DNA of 34,560 nucleotides from contig JAFZNO010000034.1 in NCBI GenBank assembly GCA_017552985.1, positions 1 through 34,560 on the forward strand, in the 5' to 3' direction. The DNA is from Lachnospiraceae bacterium. Lineage in GTDB: Bacteria; Bacillota; Clostridia; Lachnospirales; Lachnospiraceae. Made by a program: the position numbers and the translations under genes. Below are positions 16,613 to 24,541 of this stretch, in pieces. How positions within the stretch are numbered: position 1 is the first letter of the stretch; each line of letters opens with the position of its first letter. The notes under the pieces are model-generated. The model made no database searches. It was not told where the DNA came from and saw only the letters and a program-made list of their open reading frames with translations.

Positions 16613-18390
16613 TGGCAAGGAGAAATACCTACAAAGAAGACGAAATCCTGGAAACCCCATTTGAGTTCCGACACCTGCTCCGGGCCTCCGTATACGTTAA
16701 GAAGTACGTGGGAAAGATGATCTTTGCGCTGATCCTTAGCGCCATCGGCGGCATCATGGCGTTATTCTCGCCGAAGCTGACGCAGCTGGCTCTGGACAAC
16801 GCCATTCCCAATAAGGACAAGCAACAGTTATTTATGCTGGCAGGTCTTTTGATCCTGACCTTTGTCATCAGCATCATTTTTACGACGATCCGTTCCAGGA
16901 TCATGATCGGCGTCAGCCAGAACATCATTTACGACATCCGCAAGGATATTTTCGAACACCTGCAGAAGCTGTCGTTCCAGTACTATGACGACAGACCTCA
17001 CGGCAAGATCCTGATCCGCGTGGTAAACTACGTGAACTCCGTGTCGGACATGCTGTCTAACGGACTGATCAACGTGGTTCTCGAGAGCATGAACCTGATC
17101 TTTATCGTGATCTTCATGCTGATGATGGACGTGAAGCTTTCACTGGTAGTGTTGGCGGGCGTGCCGATCCTGATGGTGTTCCTGCTCTGGATCAAGCAAA
17201 AGCAAAGAAAAGCATGGCAGATGGTTTCGAACAAGAACTCGAACCTGAACGCCTACCTTCAGGAGAACATCGTGGGCGCAAGGATCACCCAGATCTTTGC
17301 GAGGGAAGAGGAGAACGCGGAGACGTTTGAAGTGCTCTCCAATAACTGCAGAAAGACCTGGATGCATGCCCTGAGATACACGAACCTGGTTTGGCCCGGC
17401 ATCGACAGCATTTCCGTCTTTGTCCGCGCGGCGATCTTTATCTTCGGACTCGTGGTGTTTGGCGGCTCCGTAAGCCTTGGCGTGATCTTTGCCATCTCGT
17501 CCTACGCGTCGAGATTCTGGCAGCCCATCATGAGCCTTGGCAACATTTTTAACAACTTCCTGAATAACATCGCTTATTTGGAGCGTATTTTTGAAACCCT
17601 GGACGAGCCCGTAAAGGTTGCAGACCAGGAGGAGGCAACGCAGATGCCTCCCATCAAGGGTCAGGTTACCTTTGAACACGTAACCTTCAGCTATGAGGAA
17701 GGCAAGCCCGTGTTAAAGGATCTTTCCTTCCAGGTGGAGCCGGGCGAGAGCGTTGCCCTCGTTGGACCGACGGGAGCAGGAAAGAGTACCATCGTGAACC
17801 TGATCTCCAGATTCTACAACGTGGACAGCGGACGGGTACTCATCGACGGACAGGACATTTCGAAGGTGACGCTGAAGTCCTTAAGATCCCAGATGGGCAT
17901 CATGCTGCAGGACAGCTTTATCTTCTCCGGCACCATCGAGGACAACATCCGTTATGGAAAACTGGATGCGACGGAAGAAGAGATCAAGGAGGCAAGCAAG
18001 CTTGTCTGTGCGGATGAATTCATCCAGCGCTTCCCAGATGCTTACAAGACCGAGGTGAAGGAGAGGGGATCCCTTCTTTCCCAGGGCCAGAAGCAGCTGA
18101 TCTCCTTTGCGAGAACCTTGCTTTCCGATCCTGCGATTTTGGTTTTGGATGAGGCAACCTCCAGCATTGACGTACAGACGGAGAAGGCTTTGCAGAAGGG
18201 CCTGAACGCCATGATGATGCGCCGTACGAGCTTCGTCATCGCACACCGCCTTTCCACGATCAAAAACTGCGACAAGATCATGTATATCGATCAGGGCGGC
18301 ATCGTGGAGTGCGGAACCCACATGGAGCTCATGGCAAAGAAGGGTGCGTACTATCACCTTTACACCGCGCAGATGGAAGACATCGCGTAA
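16612..18390 (+). CDS. ABC exporter subunit with catalytic ATP site (second half of a heterodimer)
   Basis: A 592-residue partner of the preceding half-transporter. It has a six-helix membrane domain (about 25-325), Walker A GPTGAGKS at 385-392, Walker B VLDE with catalytic E514, and switch His545 in IAHRLST. Its signature is LSQGQ (489-493) instead of LSGGQ. In a head-to-tail dimer, the Asp and Gln substitutions of the first subunit would face this altered signature, forming the degenerate site. This subunit's intact Walker B and His would face the first subunit's LSGGQ, forming the working site. The complementary pattern strongly supports an obligate heterodimer. The ATG overlaps the previous stop (TAATG), with a purine-rich GAAAGGGGG upstream. 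Confidence 0.92.
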   Translation: MARRNTYKEDEILETPFEFRHLLRASVYVKKYVGKMIFALILSAIGGIMALFSPKLTQLALDNAIPNKDKQQLFMLAGLLILTFVISIIFTTIRSRIMIGVSQNIIYDIRKDIFEHLQKLSFQYYDDRPHGKILIRVVNYVNSVSDMLSNGLINVVLESMNLIFIVIFMLMMDVKLSLVVLAGVPILMVFLLWIKQKQRKAWQMVSNKNSNLNAYLQENIVGARITQIFAREEENAETFEVLSNNCRKTWMHALRYTNLVWPGIDSISVFVRAAIFIFGLVVFGGSVSLGVIFAISSYASRFWQPIMSLGNIFNNFLNNIAYLERIFETLDEPVKVADQEEATQMPPIKGQVTFEHVTFSYEEGKPVLKDLSFQVEPGESVALVGPTGAGKSTIVNLISRFYNVDSGRVLIDGQDISKVTLKSLRSQMGIMLQDSFIFSGTIEDNIRYGKLDATEEEIKEASKLVCADEFIQRFPDAYKTEVKERGSLLSQGQKQLISFARTLLSDPAILVLDEATSSIDVQTEKALQKGLNAMMMRRTSFVIAHRLSTIKNCDKIMYIDQGGIVECGTHMELMAKKGAYYHLYTAQMEDIA

Positions 18391-18446
18391 TCTTAAAGTT
18401 GCATTTTACTCTTCATTTTTTATACTTTCATATCTATCTTCCCCCA

Positions 18447-18476
18447 AGAAGGAGCGCCCGAAAGGGTGCTCTTTCT
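18447..18476 (+). terminator. Intrinsic terminator after the ABC exporter genes
   Basis: AGAAGGAGCGCCC at 18447-18459 pairs with GGGTGCTCTTTCT at 18464-18476 (13 pairs including G-U) around a GAAA tetraloop, followed by TAATTT. It lies 56 bases after the stop codon of the second exporter gene. Confidence 0.8.
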
Positions 18477-18525
18477 TAATTTCCGCGATACGGTGCCCTT
18501 TTCCAGCCCGATTTGTTGTTTGCGG

Positions 18526-18555
18526 TTGACGTGCTTTCCCAAAAAGAATTATAAT
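18526..18555 (+). promoter_or_regulatory. Promoter of the GtrII-like gene with a palindrome over the -10
   Basis: TTGACG at 18526-18531 and a consensus TATAAT at 18550-18555 are 18 bases apart, 33 bases before the start codon. The perfect 14-bp palindrome AGAATTATAATTCT (18545-18558) covers the -10 box and may bind a repressor. Confidence 0.7.
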
Positions 18556-18588
18556 TCTTTATATTCAAGAGAATCTGAGGAAGGTTAG

Positions 18589-20163
18589 ATGGAAAAGCTG
18601 AAAAAATTGTTGGAATTCACGCCGGATCAGGCGTTGGAGGCGCTGCGCCGCAAGACCATCGACAATAAGGATGCGTCGAGGATTGCCCTGTTTTCCCTGA
18701 TCACCTGCGTATTCTGTTATTTTTATGAGATGATCGAGGGGTATGGCTGCCCGGATGCCGTGGCGGAGGGCGTCTACTATTACGTCGGACAAAAGAATGC
18801 CTATTCCCTTGCAAGATGGCTGATCCCGTTTTTGAATAAGGTGCTCGGCAGCAACGTCGTCATCCCGTTTATCATTATCCTGGTTTATTGTGCGCTCATT
18901 GCGGTCGCAACGTATCTGCTCTGCAGGGAGTTCCAGATCAAGTCGCCCTCCCAGCAGATTTTGCTTGCGGGTCTTTCCATCAGTTTTCCCGTGGTGATCC
19001 GTCAGTTCGCTTATCTTTACATGGCGACCAGCTACGCCTTTTCGTTCCTTTTGTCCGTTCTTGCGGTGCTTTGTTTCCGGAAGAACACCATCTGGGGCTA
19101 CGTAAAGGGTACGGTATGCGTCGTATTGATGCTTGGGGCGTACCAGTCGAACGTGGCGTCCGTGGCGACGCTGGCCCTGATTTTTCTGGCAAGCGACGTC
19201 TGCCAGGGAAAAAAGCCGGAGGAGATTGTCAAATGGTTTGCGGCGACGGTGCTCTGCGGCGGGCTGGCAAGCGTGATCAACCTTGGAATTGCAAACGTGA
19301 TGGCGGGTCTGGCTGACGTTCCCGCGGCGGAGAAGGTATCCGCCTTTTCCATCAAGGAGATCGTAAAGTTCCTGTATTTCACCATTCCGTGGTCTGCGAG
19401 ATGGTTCTTTGCCTATTTCAAGTCGGAGGTATTTGCTAGAAATGCCGTCTATCTGGCACTGTTCCTGGTATTGCTGGCTGAGACGCTTTGCATGGCCTGG
19501 GTGCTTTTCCGGGAAAAGAAGTGGATCCGGGCGATGGCGCTAATCCTATGCGTGGCGGCGGAGCCGTTTCTTATGAACCTTTGCGTGATCCTGTTCCCGC
19601 ACAACGGCATCATTGATTACATGCGGTATCACTACGTGCTGTTCTTTGTGCAGATCGTTGCCTGGCATGGGTTCCTTCGCGGAAGGCTCGCGGGGAATCT
19701 GGTCCGCTGGATCGTCAGCCTGTGCATCCTTTATCTGGTCAGCACCTACGTGATCTCGGCCAACTCCACGGCATTTTTGTATCGCCTGGAATATGAGAGC
19801 TGTCATGACCAGGCAGTGCAGATGCTCTCCGAGATCCATCACCTGGAGGGATATGACCCGGAGGAGACGAAGATCGTGCTGGGATCCGCCATTCTCTATC
19901 AGGATACGTCGGCGGCCTTTGGACCTTTGCTCCGCTATGCCGTGATGGACGGCGGGCCGATTTTCTGGAATGACTTGCATGGCATGACCACCTGCAGATA
20001 TTGGTATTTCCTGGATTACCTTGGCGTGAACCCGAAATGGATCGATTCGACGGAGTATCTCCACGTCATCTCCACGGAAGAATATGCCGAAATGCCTGCA
20101 TGGCCGAAGGAAGGGTCCGTTAGGATGATCGACGGGTATGCCGTGATCAAGACGTTGGAGTAA
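18589..20163 (+). CDS. Polytopic GtrII-like glucosyltransferase-domain membrane protein
   Basis: A 524-residue integral membrane protein with roughly ten hydrophobic helices between about residues 30 and 415 and a soluble C-terminal part. The pattern, with an early acidic YEMIEGYG segment, a first large loop before LARWLIPFLNKV, and many helices, fits the glucosyl transferase GtrII domain family. Such proteins add glucose from a lipid-linked donor to surface polysaccharide or phage-receptor sugars. The partners of the classical gtr system (GtrA flippase, GtrB bactoprenol glucosyltransferase) are not adjacent, so the donor supply must be elsewhere. The gene appears monocistronic from its own promoter, with GAGGAAGG upstream of the ATG. 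The acceptor is unknown and the family call is from general pattern, so moderate confidence is appropriate. Confidence 0.7.
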   Translation: MEKLKKLLEFTPDQALEALRRKTIDNKDASRIALFSLITCVFCYFYEMIEGYGCPDAVAEGVYYYVGQKNAYSLARWLIPFLNKVLGSNVVIPFIIILVYCALIAVATYLLCREFQIKSPSQQILLAGLSISFPVVIRQFAYLYMATSYAFSFLLSVLAVLCFRKNTIWGYVKGTVCVVLMLGAYQSNVASVATLALIFLASDVCQGKKPEEIVKWFAATVLCGGLASVINLGIANVMAGLADVPAAEKVSAFSIKEIVKFLYFTIPWSARWFFAYFKSEVFARNAVYLALFLVLLAETLCMAWVLFREKKWIRAMALILCVAAEPFLMNLCVILFPHNGIIDYMRYHYVLFFVQIVAWHGFLRGRLAGNLVRWIVSLCILYLVSTYVISANSTAFLYRLEYESCHDQAVQMLSEIHHLEGYDPEETKIVLGSAILYQDTSAAFGPLLRYAVMDGGPIFWNDLHGMTTCRYWYFLDYLGVNPKWIDSTEYLHVISTEEYAEMPAWPKEGSVRMIDGYAVIKTLE

Positions 20164-20263
20164 GGCTTGAAAATGGGGCTCATATATGATAAGCTAGGTA
20201 AGTACGAGACAATGATAAAGAAAAACGGCCGGAAAGGGTCGCGGGAAACCGGAGGAGAGAAGC

Positions 20264-20944
20264 ATGGAACAATATAAGCAGGAATTCATTGAATTTATGG
20301 TGGATTGCGGCGTGCTAAAATTTGGCGAATTTATTTTGAAGAGTGGCAGAAAGTCCCCGTTCTTTATGAATGCGGGCGGATACGTGACGGGCTCCCAGCT
20401 CATGAAGCTTGGCGAGTATTACGCAAAGGCCATTCATGACAAGTACGGCGATGATTTCGACCTGCTGTTTGGTCCGGCCTACAAGGGCATTCCCATCAGC
20501 GTTGCAACTTCGATCGCATTTAGCAAGCTCTATGGCAAGGAGATCCGTTATTGCTCCGACCGCAAGGAGGAGAAGGATCACGGCGCGGACAAGGGAAGCT
20601 TTCTTGGAAGTAAGCCCAAGGACGGTGACCGCGTGGTGATGATCGAGGACGTGACGACCTCTGGAAAATCCATGGAGGAAACCGTGCCGAAGGTGAAGGG
20701 TGCCGCAAACGTGGAGATCATTGGACTGATGGTATCCTTGAACCGCATGGAGGTTGGCCTCGGCGGAGAGAAGAGCGCACTGGAAGAGATCAAGGAAAAG
20801 TACGGATTTGACGCCAACGCCATCGTGGACATGGCAGAGGTGACGGAGTACCTTTACAATAAGCCCTACAAGGGAACGGTCTACGTGGATGACGAGATCA
20901 AGAAGGCACTGGACGCATATTATGCGCAGTATGGCTGCAAATAA
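20264..20944 (+). CDS. pyrE: Orotate phosphoribosyltransferase
   Basis: A 226-residue enzyme converting orotate and PRPP to orotidine 5'-monophosphate in UMP synthesis. The PRPP-binding loop VVMIEDVTTSGKS is at 124-136. The N-terminal FGEFILKSGRKSPFFMNAGG is typical of PyrE, and the catalytic flexible-loop lysines lie in DRKEEKDHGADKG (99-111). GGAGGAGA immediately upstream supports the start. No other pyr gene is next to it. It follows the GtrII-like gene by 100 bases and precedes two small membrane proteins. A marginal promoter may lie near 20167 (TTGAAA), but no confident regulatory structure such as a PyrR attenuator is visible. Confidence 0.95.
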   Translation: MEQYKQEFIEFMVDCGVLKFGEFILKSGRKSPFFMNAGGYVTGSQLMKLGEYYAKAIHDKYGDDFDLLFGPAYKGIPISVATSIAFSKLYGKEIRYCSDRKEEKDHGADKGSFLGSKPKDGDRVVMIEDVTTSGKSMEETVPKVKGAANVEIIGLMVSLNRMEVGLGGEKSALEEIKEKYGFDANAIVDMAEVTEYLYNKPYKGTVYVDDEIKKALDAYYAQYGCK

Positions 20945-20976
20945 AATTTGCTCTGAAAAGAATGGAGGGACGTGGC

Positions 20977-21129
20977 ATGGAAGAAAAAGTGTATAAGACC
21001 ATGGGCGGCGCCGGCGCCCTGAACGTGGTGCTGGGGGTAGTGATGTTGGTTGTTGGCATTGCGACGGGAGTTCTTTTGATCATTAGCGGATCAAAACTGA
21101 TCAACAGAAGATCAAATCTTACTTTCTGA
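20977..21129 (+). CDS. 50-residue single-pass membrane protein
   Basis: A short reading frame with a clear ribosome binding site (GGAGG at 20964-20968, eight bases before the ATG). It encodes MEEKVYKTMGGAGALNVVLG, then a hydrophobic helix of about 22 residues, then a basic end (SGSKLINRRSNLTF). It starts 32 bases after pyrE and is followed by a hairpin terminator, so it is probably co-transcribed with pyrE. Positive charges after the helix suggest an N-out, C-in orientation. I do not know its function. The strong translation signal and coherent composition make it a likely real gene. Confidence 0.75.
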   Translation: MEEKVYKTMGGAGALNVVLGVVMLVVGIATGVLLIISGSKLINRRSNLTF

Positions 21130-21147
21130 TAATTAGAAGGCATAATC

Positions 21148-21181
21148 AAAGGCATTTTCCCTTTTGGAGGGAAATGCCTTT
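21148..21181 (+). terminator. Hairpin terminator after pyrE and the small membrane protein
   Basis: AAAGGCATTT(T)CCCT starting at 21148 pairs with AGGGAAATGCCTTT at 21168-21181, with a single bulged T and a loop of about six bases. The T-tail beyond the stem is short, so termination may be partial. Confidence 0.6.
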
Positions 21182-21207
21182 GTCCGTGTTAGGGAAAAGG
21201 GAGAAGC

Positions 21208-21549
21208 ATGCAGCGAAAGAGTGGAAAAAAGAAGCCCGTGACAGGCAGGGGCTATAAGTTTACGAATAAGACGCATCCCGTGAAGGGGATCTGTTCGACC
21301 ATTTTGGGCGCGATCAGCTTGCTGGGGATCTGTGCCGTGATCTATCAGTCCTTTTTGGCGGGCGGCGCGACGAAGCCCGGCTACGGTCTGACGGGGCTTT
21401 TGGCGGTGATCTTTTCCCTGACGGGCATTATCCTTGGATTGCTGTCCTTCCGTGACAGGGACAGCTTTGTACTGCTCAGCTGGGTTGGAACCATCTTGAA
21501 TTTCGTGGTACTGATCGGCATTGGATTCCTGTTTTCACTGGGAGTCTAA
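21208..21549 (+). CDS. Small three-helix membrane protein (DUF6142-like)
   Basis: A 113-residue protein with a basic N-terminus (MQRKSGKKKPVTGRGYKFTN) followed by three hydrophobic helices at roughly 28-52, 59-82 and 88-112. A purine-rich AAGGGAG upstream supports the ATG. From memory it resembles a Lachnospiraceae family catalogued as DUF6142, but that label is not verified. It sits directly upstream of the M29 aminopeptidase gene (25 bases) and is probably co-transcribed with it. There are no catalytic motifs. Function unknown. Confidence 0.7.
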   Translation: MQRKSGKKKPVTGRGYKFTNKTHPVKGICSTILGAISLLGICAVIYQSFLAGGATKPGYGLTGLLAVIFSLTGIILGLLSFRDRDSFVLLSWVGTILNFVVLIGIGFLFSLGV

Positions 21550-21574
21550 ATCATAGTTGAAGTGAGGATTTTGA

Positions 21575-23710
21575 ATGGGATTGGATTTAGAAATGGAACT
21601 GGAATTTCTGGAAGAGAGGCTGAAACTGGCAGGCGCGCGCATCCGTGAGATCGCGCAGGAAGGACTTGGTTACGCGCTTTCAAAGGCGAAAGCCGAGGAC
21701 GCGGAGACGGTGCGGGGGCTTGATGAGTATTTCCACCGCATGGCGGAATTTCTTCTGCTGGTGAATGAGAACAGAAAATTTGTGGCGAAGGGAGGCCTGA
21801 AAAAGGCCAGCCTGGAGGAGCTTGGAAAGAGGAATCACGCCCTTTACGAGGACGTGCTCCCCGAAAACTATGACAAGAGCTTTGGCAATCCGGATTACGC
21901 GGCAGCGCGCCTTGGCGAGGGATACGGCAAGCTCCTTGGCTTTTTGCACGTGGAGCTGTTTGCGGCCATAGAGTGTGCGTACGTTGGAATGCTGGAGGAC
22001 CTGGTGATCCGGGAGGAATTATTTGTTGAGACGTATGGAGTCTTTGAGGCGAGCCTGCGGGAAGAGGGAGTGCTTCCCTCCGTGGAGAGCATTCGACAGA
22101 TCCTGTACTGGTTTGTCAGCGACTATTCGGATCACGGGAAGGAGCTGTATGTTGCGCAGATGGTAACGCCGGGTGCGTCAGCAGCCGTTTGCGTGCTGAA
22201 GGAGGCGGATCTTTCCGACCTTCGCTATCTGTATGCCTATGGACAGTATGTCAGCGAGAACGAGCTGGAGATCGCAAAATTCCTTGCCAAGCAGCCCCAG
22301 GAAACCATTGATACCATGGCGGACACCTATACGGAAGGGTATCGCATTGGATTTGAGGTTGCGGGAAAGGACCTCTCCAAGAAAAAGACGGCTGAGATCC
22401 TTTGGCCCATCGGTTTTGAACGCATGATGAAGAAGGCCGTGGAGAATCTGAAAAAGATCGGCCTGGACGTGGTGGGACGAGATGCGCTGCACGGATATTG
22501 GTATGGCGGTGCGGCAGGCTTTGGCACCAGCCCGAACCGGCAATATGAATTCGACCATCGGGAGGACCAGGCCCTGTTTGTGGACAAGGCGCTGATCCAA
22601 AGGAGCCTCGAGGTGCTAAGGACTGCCTTCGAGGAGCACAAGGAGGATGCCCTTGGCTATGCGGGTCCCGCCGTCGTTGAAACCTTCGGGGAGAAGGACT
22701 TTGAGCCGCAGTTTAAGGCGACTGCCGCAAAGATGACGGAGGAGCAGAACGAGCTCTGGGTGGATTACAAGATGCGCGCCCGCCAGATCCAGATGGATTA
22801 CGTCATCGAGGAGGAGCGCAGCTTTACCATCATAGCGTTCCCGTTGCCGGAGATCCGCCAGGCCCTGCCGGATCCCTCCGAGGAGACGTACGGAAAGTTT
22901 TTTGAAGAGATCATCAGGATCAACACGTTGGACTACAAGACCTATCAAAACATTCAGGCGACCATGATCGCCGCCTTGGACCAGGCAGATCACTGCGAGG
23001 TCAAGGGCATGAACGGGAACCGGACGGACCTTAGGATCAATCTGCATAAGCTAGAAAATCCCGAGAAGGAAACCATTTTTGAAAACTGCGTGGCGGACGT
23101 CAACATCCCCGTGGGCGAAGTGTTCACTTCACCCGTACTTGAAGGGACAAACGGCCTGCTCCACGTAAGCCGCGTTTTCTTGAACGGGCTGGAGTATAAG
23201 GATCTTTCCATCCGTTTTGAGAACGGCATGATCACGGAATATGACTGCAAAAATTATGAATCGGAGGAGGAAAACCGCGATTTTATCCGCGACAACGTGC
23301 TGTTTAAGCACAAGACCCTGCCCATCGGTGAATTTGCCATTGGAACCAACACCACGGCCTACGTGGTGGCAAGAAAATACGGCGTGCAGTCGAAGATGCC
23401 CATTCTCATCGCGGAGAAGACGGGCCCGCACTTTGCGGTGGGAGATACCTGTTATTCCCATTCCGAGGAGGTAAAGGTTTACAATCCGGACGGCAAGGAG
23501 ATCGTGGCAAGGGACAATGAAGTATCCCTGCTCCGCAAGACGGATCCCTCCAAGGCGTATTTCAACTGCCATACGGACGTGACCATTCCGTATGACGAGC
23601 TTGGGGAGCTGACGGCGGTAAAGAAAAACGGCGAAAGGATCCCGATCATTCTGGAGGGAAGGTTCGTTCTGCCGGGGACGGAGGAACTCAACAAGGCGCT
23701 TCAGTCCTAA
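21575..23710 (+). CDS. M29-family (AmpS/PepS-type) aminopeptidase with long N-terminal extension
   Basis: A 711-residue protein whose C-terminal half, from about residue 330, matches the thermophilic aminopeptidase M29 family. Candidate metal ligands are the glutamates in NIPVGEVFTSP and IGEFAIGTN, the His in EKTGPHFAVGDTCY and the His and Asp in YFNCHTDVTIP. These exopeptidases release N-terminal residues using two divalent metals. Typical members have about 370-415 residues, and here roughly 300 extra residues form a helical, charged N-terminal domain with no motif I recognise. No signal peptide is present, so it is cytosolic. The reading frame is intact throughout, so this is a real long form rather than an assembly fusion. 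The start lies 25 bases after the upstream small membrane protein gene, with AAGTGAGG nearby. Confidence 0.85.
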   Translation: MGLDLEMELEFLEERLKLAGARIREIAQEGLGYALSKAKAEDAETVRGLDEYFHRMAEFLLLVNENRKFVAKGGLKKASLEELGKRNHALYEDVLPENYDKSFGNPDYAAARLGEGYGKLLGFLHVELFAAIECAYVGMLEDLVIREELFVETYGVFEASLREEGVLPSVESIRQILYWFVSDYSDHGKELYVAQMVTPGASAAVCVLKEADLSDLRYLYAYGQYVSENELEIAKFLAKQPQETIDTMADTYTEGYRIGFEVAGKDLSKKKTAEILWPIGFERMMKKAVENLKKIGLDVVGRDALHGYWYGGAAGFGTSPNRQYEFDHREDQALFVDKALIQRSLEVLRTAFEEHKEDALGYAGPAVVETFGEKDFEPQFKATAAKMTEEQNELWVDYKMRARQIQMDYVIEEERSFTIIAFPLPEIRQALPDPSEETYGKFFEEIIRINTLDYKTYQNIQATMIAALDQADHCEVKGMNGNRTDLRINLHKLENPEKETIFENCVADVNIPVGEVFTSPVLEGTNGLLHVSRVFLNGLEYKDLSIRFENGMITEYDCKNYESEEENRDFIRDNVLFKHKTLPIGEFAIGTNTTAYVVARKYGVQSKMPILIAEKTGPHFAVGDTCYSHSEEVKVYNPDGKEIVARDNEVSLLRKTDPSKAYFNCHTDVTIPYDELGELTAVKKNGERIPIILEGRFVLPGTEELNKALQS

Positions 23711-23752
23711 AAATTCTTAAGAGAATCTTAATTAAAATTGTTGAAAATGACC

Positions 23753-23803
23753 TTGCATACTGTCCGCATTTCTAGTAAACTATTGACTAGATATTGTGGA
23801 CAG
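23753..23803 (+). promoter_or_regulatory. Candidate purE promoter overlapped by a nested inverted repeat
   Basis: TTGCAT at 23753-23758 and TAAACT at 23776-23781 (17-base spacing) form a moderate promoter. Overlapping it, CTGTCC (23760-23765) pairs with GGACAG (23798-23803), and inside that CTAGT (23772-23776) pairs with ACTAG (23786-23790). It could be an operator for a purine regulator or an RNA hairpin. The conserved core of the purine riboswitch is not visible. Confidence 0.45.
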
Positions 23804-23850
23804 CTATGTTTTGAAGTGGCTTATTTAGTAATACGGGAGGAAGTTCAGAA

Positions 23851-24432
23851 ATGGCAGTTGCAAAGAACAAAAAGACGGCAGCAAGCACGGCCGTGAAAAA
23901 AGAAACCGTGAAAAAGGCAGTTCCGGCCAAGGTTGGCATTGTCATGGGCAGTGATTCCGACATGCCCATTATGGCAAAGGCGGCAGACATTCTTGAAGAA
24001 TTGGGCGTGCCCTATGAGATGACCATCATCAGTGCCCACAGGGAGCCGGACGTATTCTTTGAGTATGCCAAGAGCGCAGAGAAGAAGGGCTTCAAGGTTA
24101 TCATTGCAGGAGCAGGCATGGCGGCACATCTGCCCGGCATGTGCGCGGCGATCTTCCCGATGCCCGTCATCGGCATTCCGATGCACACGACTTCCCTGGG
24201 CGGCAGGGATTCCCTGTACTCCATTGTTCAGATGCCCTCCGGAATCCCGGTTGCGACCGTTGCCATCAATGGCGGCGCCAACGCAGGCCTCTTGGCGGCA
24301 AAGATCCTTGCAACCTCAGACGCAGCCCTCCTGAAGAAGCTGAAGGCTTACTCCGAGAAGCTGAAAGACCAGGTCGTTGCCAAGGACGCAAAGCTGCAGG
24401 AAGTTGGCTATAAGAAGTACATGGAGAAGTAA
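23851..24432 (+). CDS. purE: N5-carboxyaminoimidazole ribonucleotide mutase
   Basis: A 193-residue class I PurE, which converts N5-CAIR to CAIR in IMP synthesis. GSDSDMP is at 33-39, the catalytic-site SAHREPD at 61-67, and AGAGMAAHLPG follows. The core begins near residue 27. It is preceded by a Lys/Ala-rich tail (MAVAKNKKTAASTAVKKETV...) that ordinary PurE proteins of about 165 residues lack. GGAGG lies about ten bases upstream of the ATG. It is the first of four purine genes in order purE, purM, purN, purD. PurK, its usual ATP-dependent partner, is not in the window. Confidence 0.94.
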   Translation: MAVAKNKKTAASTAVKKETVKKAVPAKVGIVMGSDSDMPIMAKAADILEELGVPYEMTIISAHREPDVFFEYAKSAEKKGFKVIIAGAGMAAHLPGMCAAIFPMPVIGIPMHTTSLGGRDSLYSIVQMPSGIPVATVAINGGANAGLLAAKILATSDAALLKKLKAYSEKLKDQVVAKDAKLQEVGYKKYMEK

Positions 24433-24541
24433 TTGCACTTCACTTTGACGATTTCGTGAGTTGTTATTGTAAAAACGGAAGAGTTAAACGTAGGTAAGCA
24501 TATAGAAATGGCTGCGGAAGCGGCAGAATGAGAGGAAGAAA

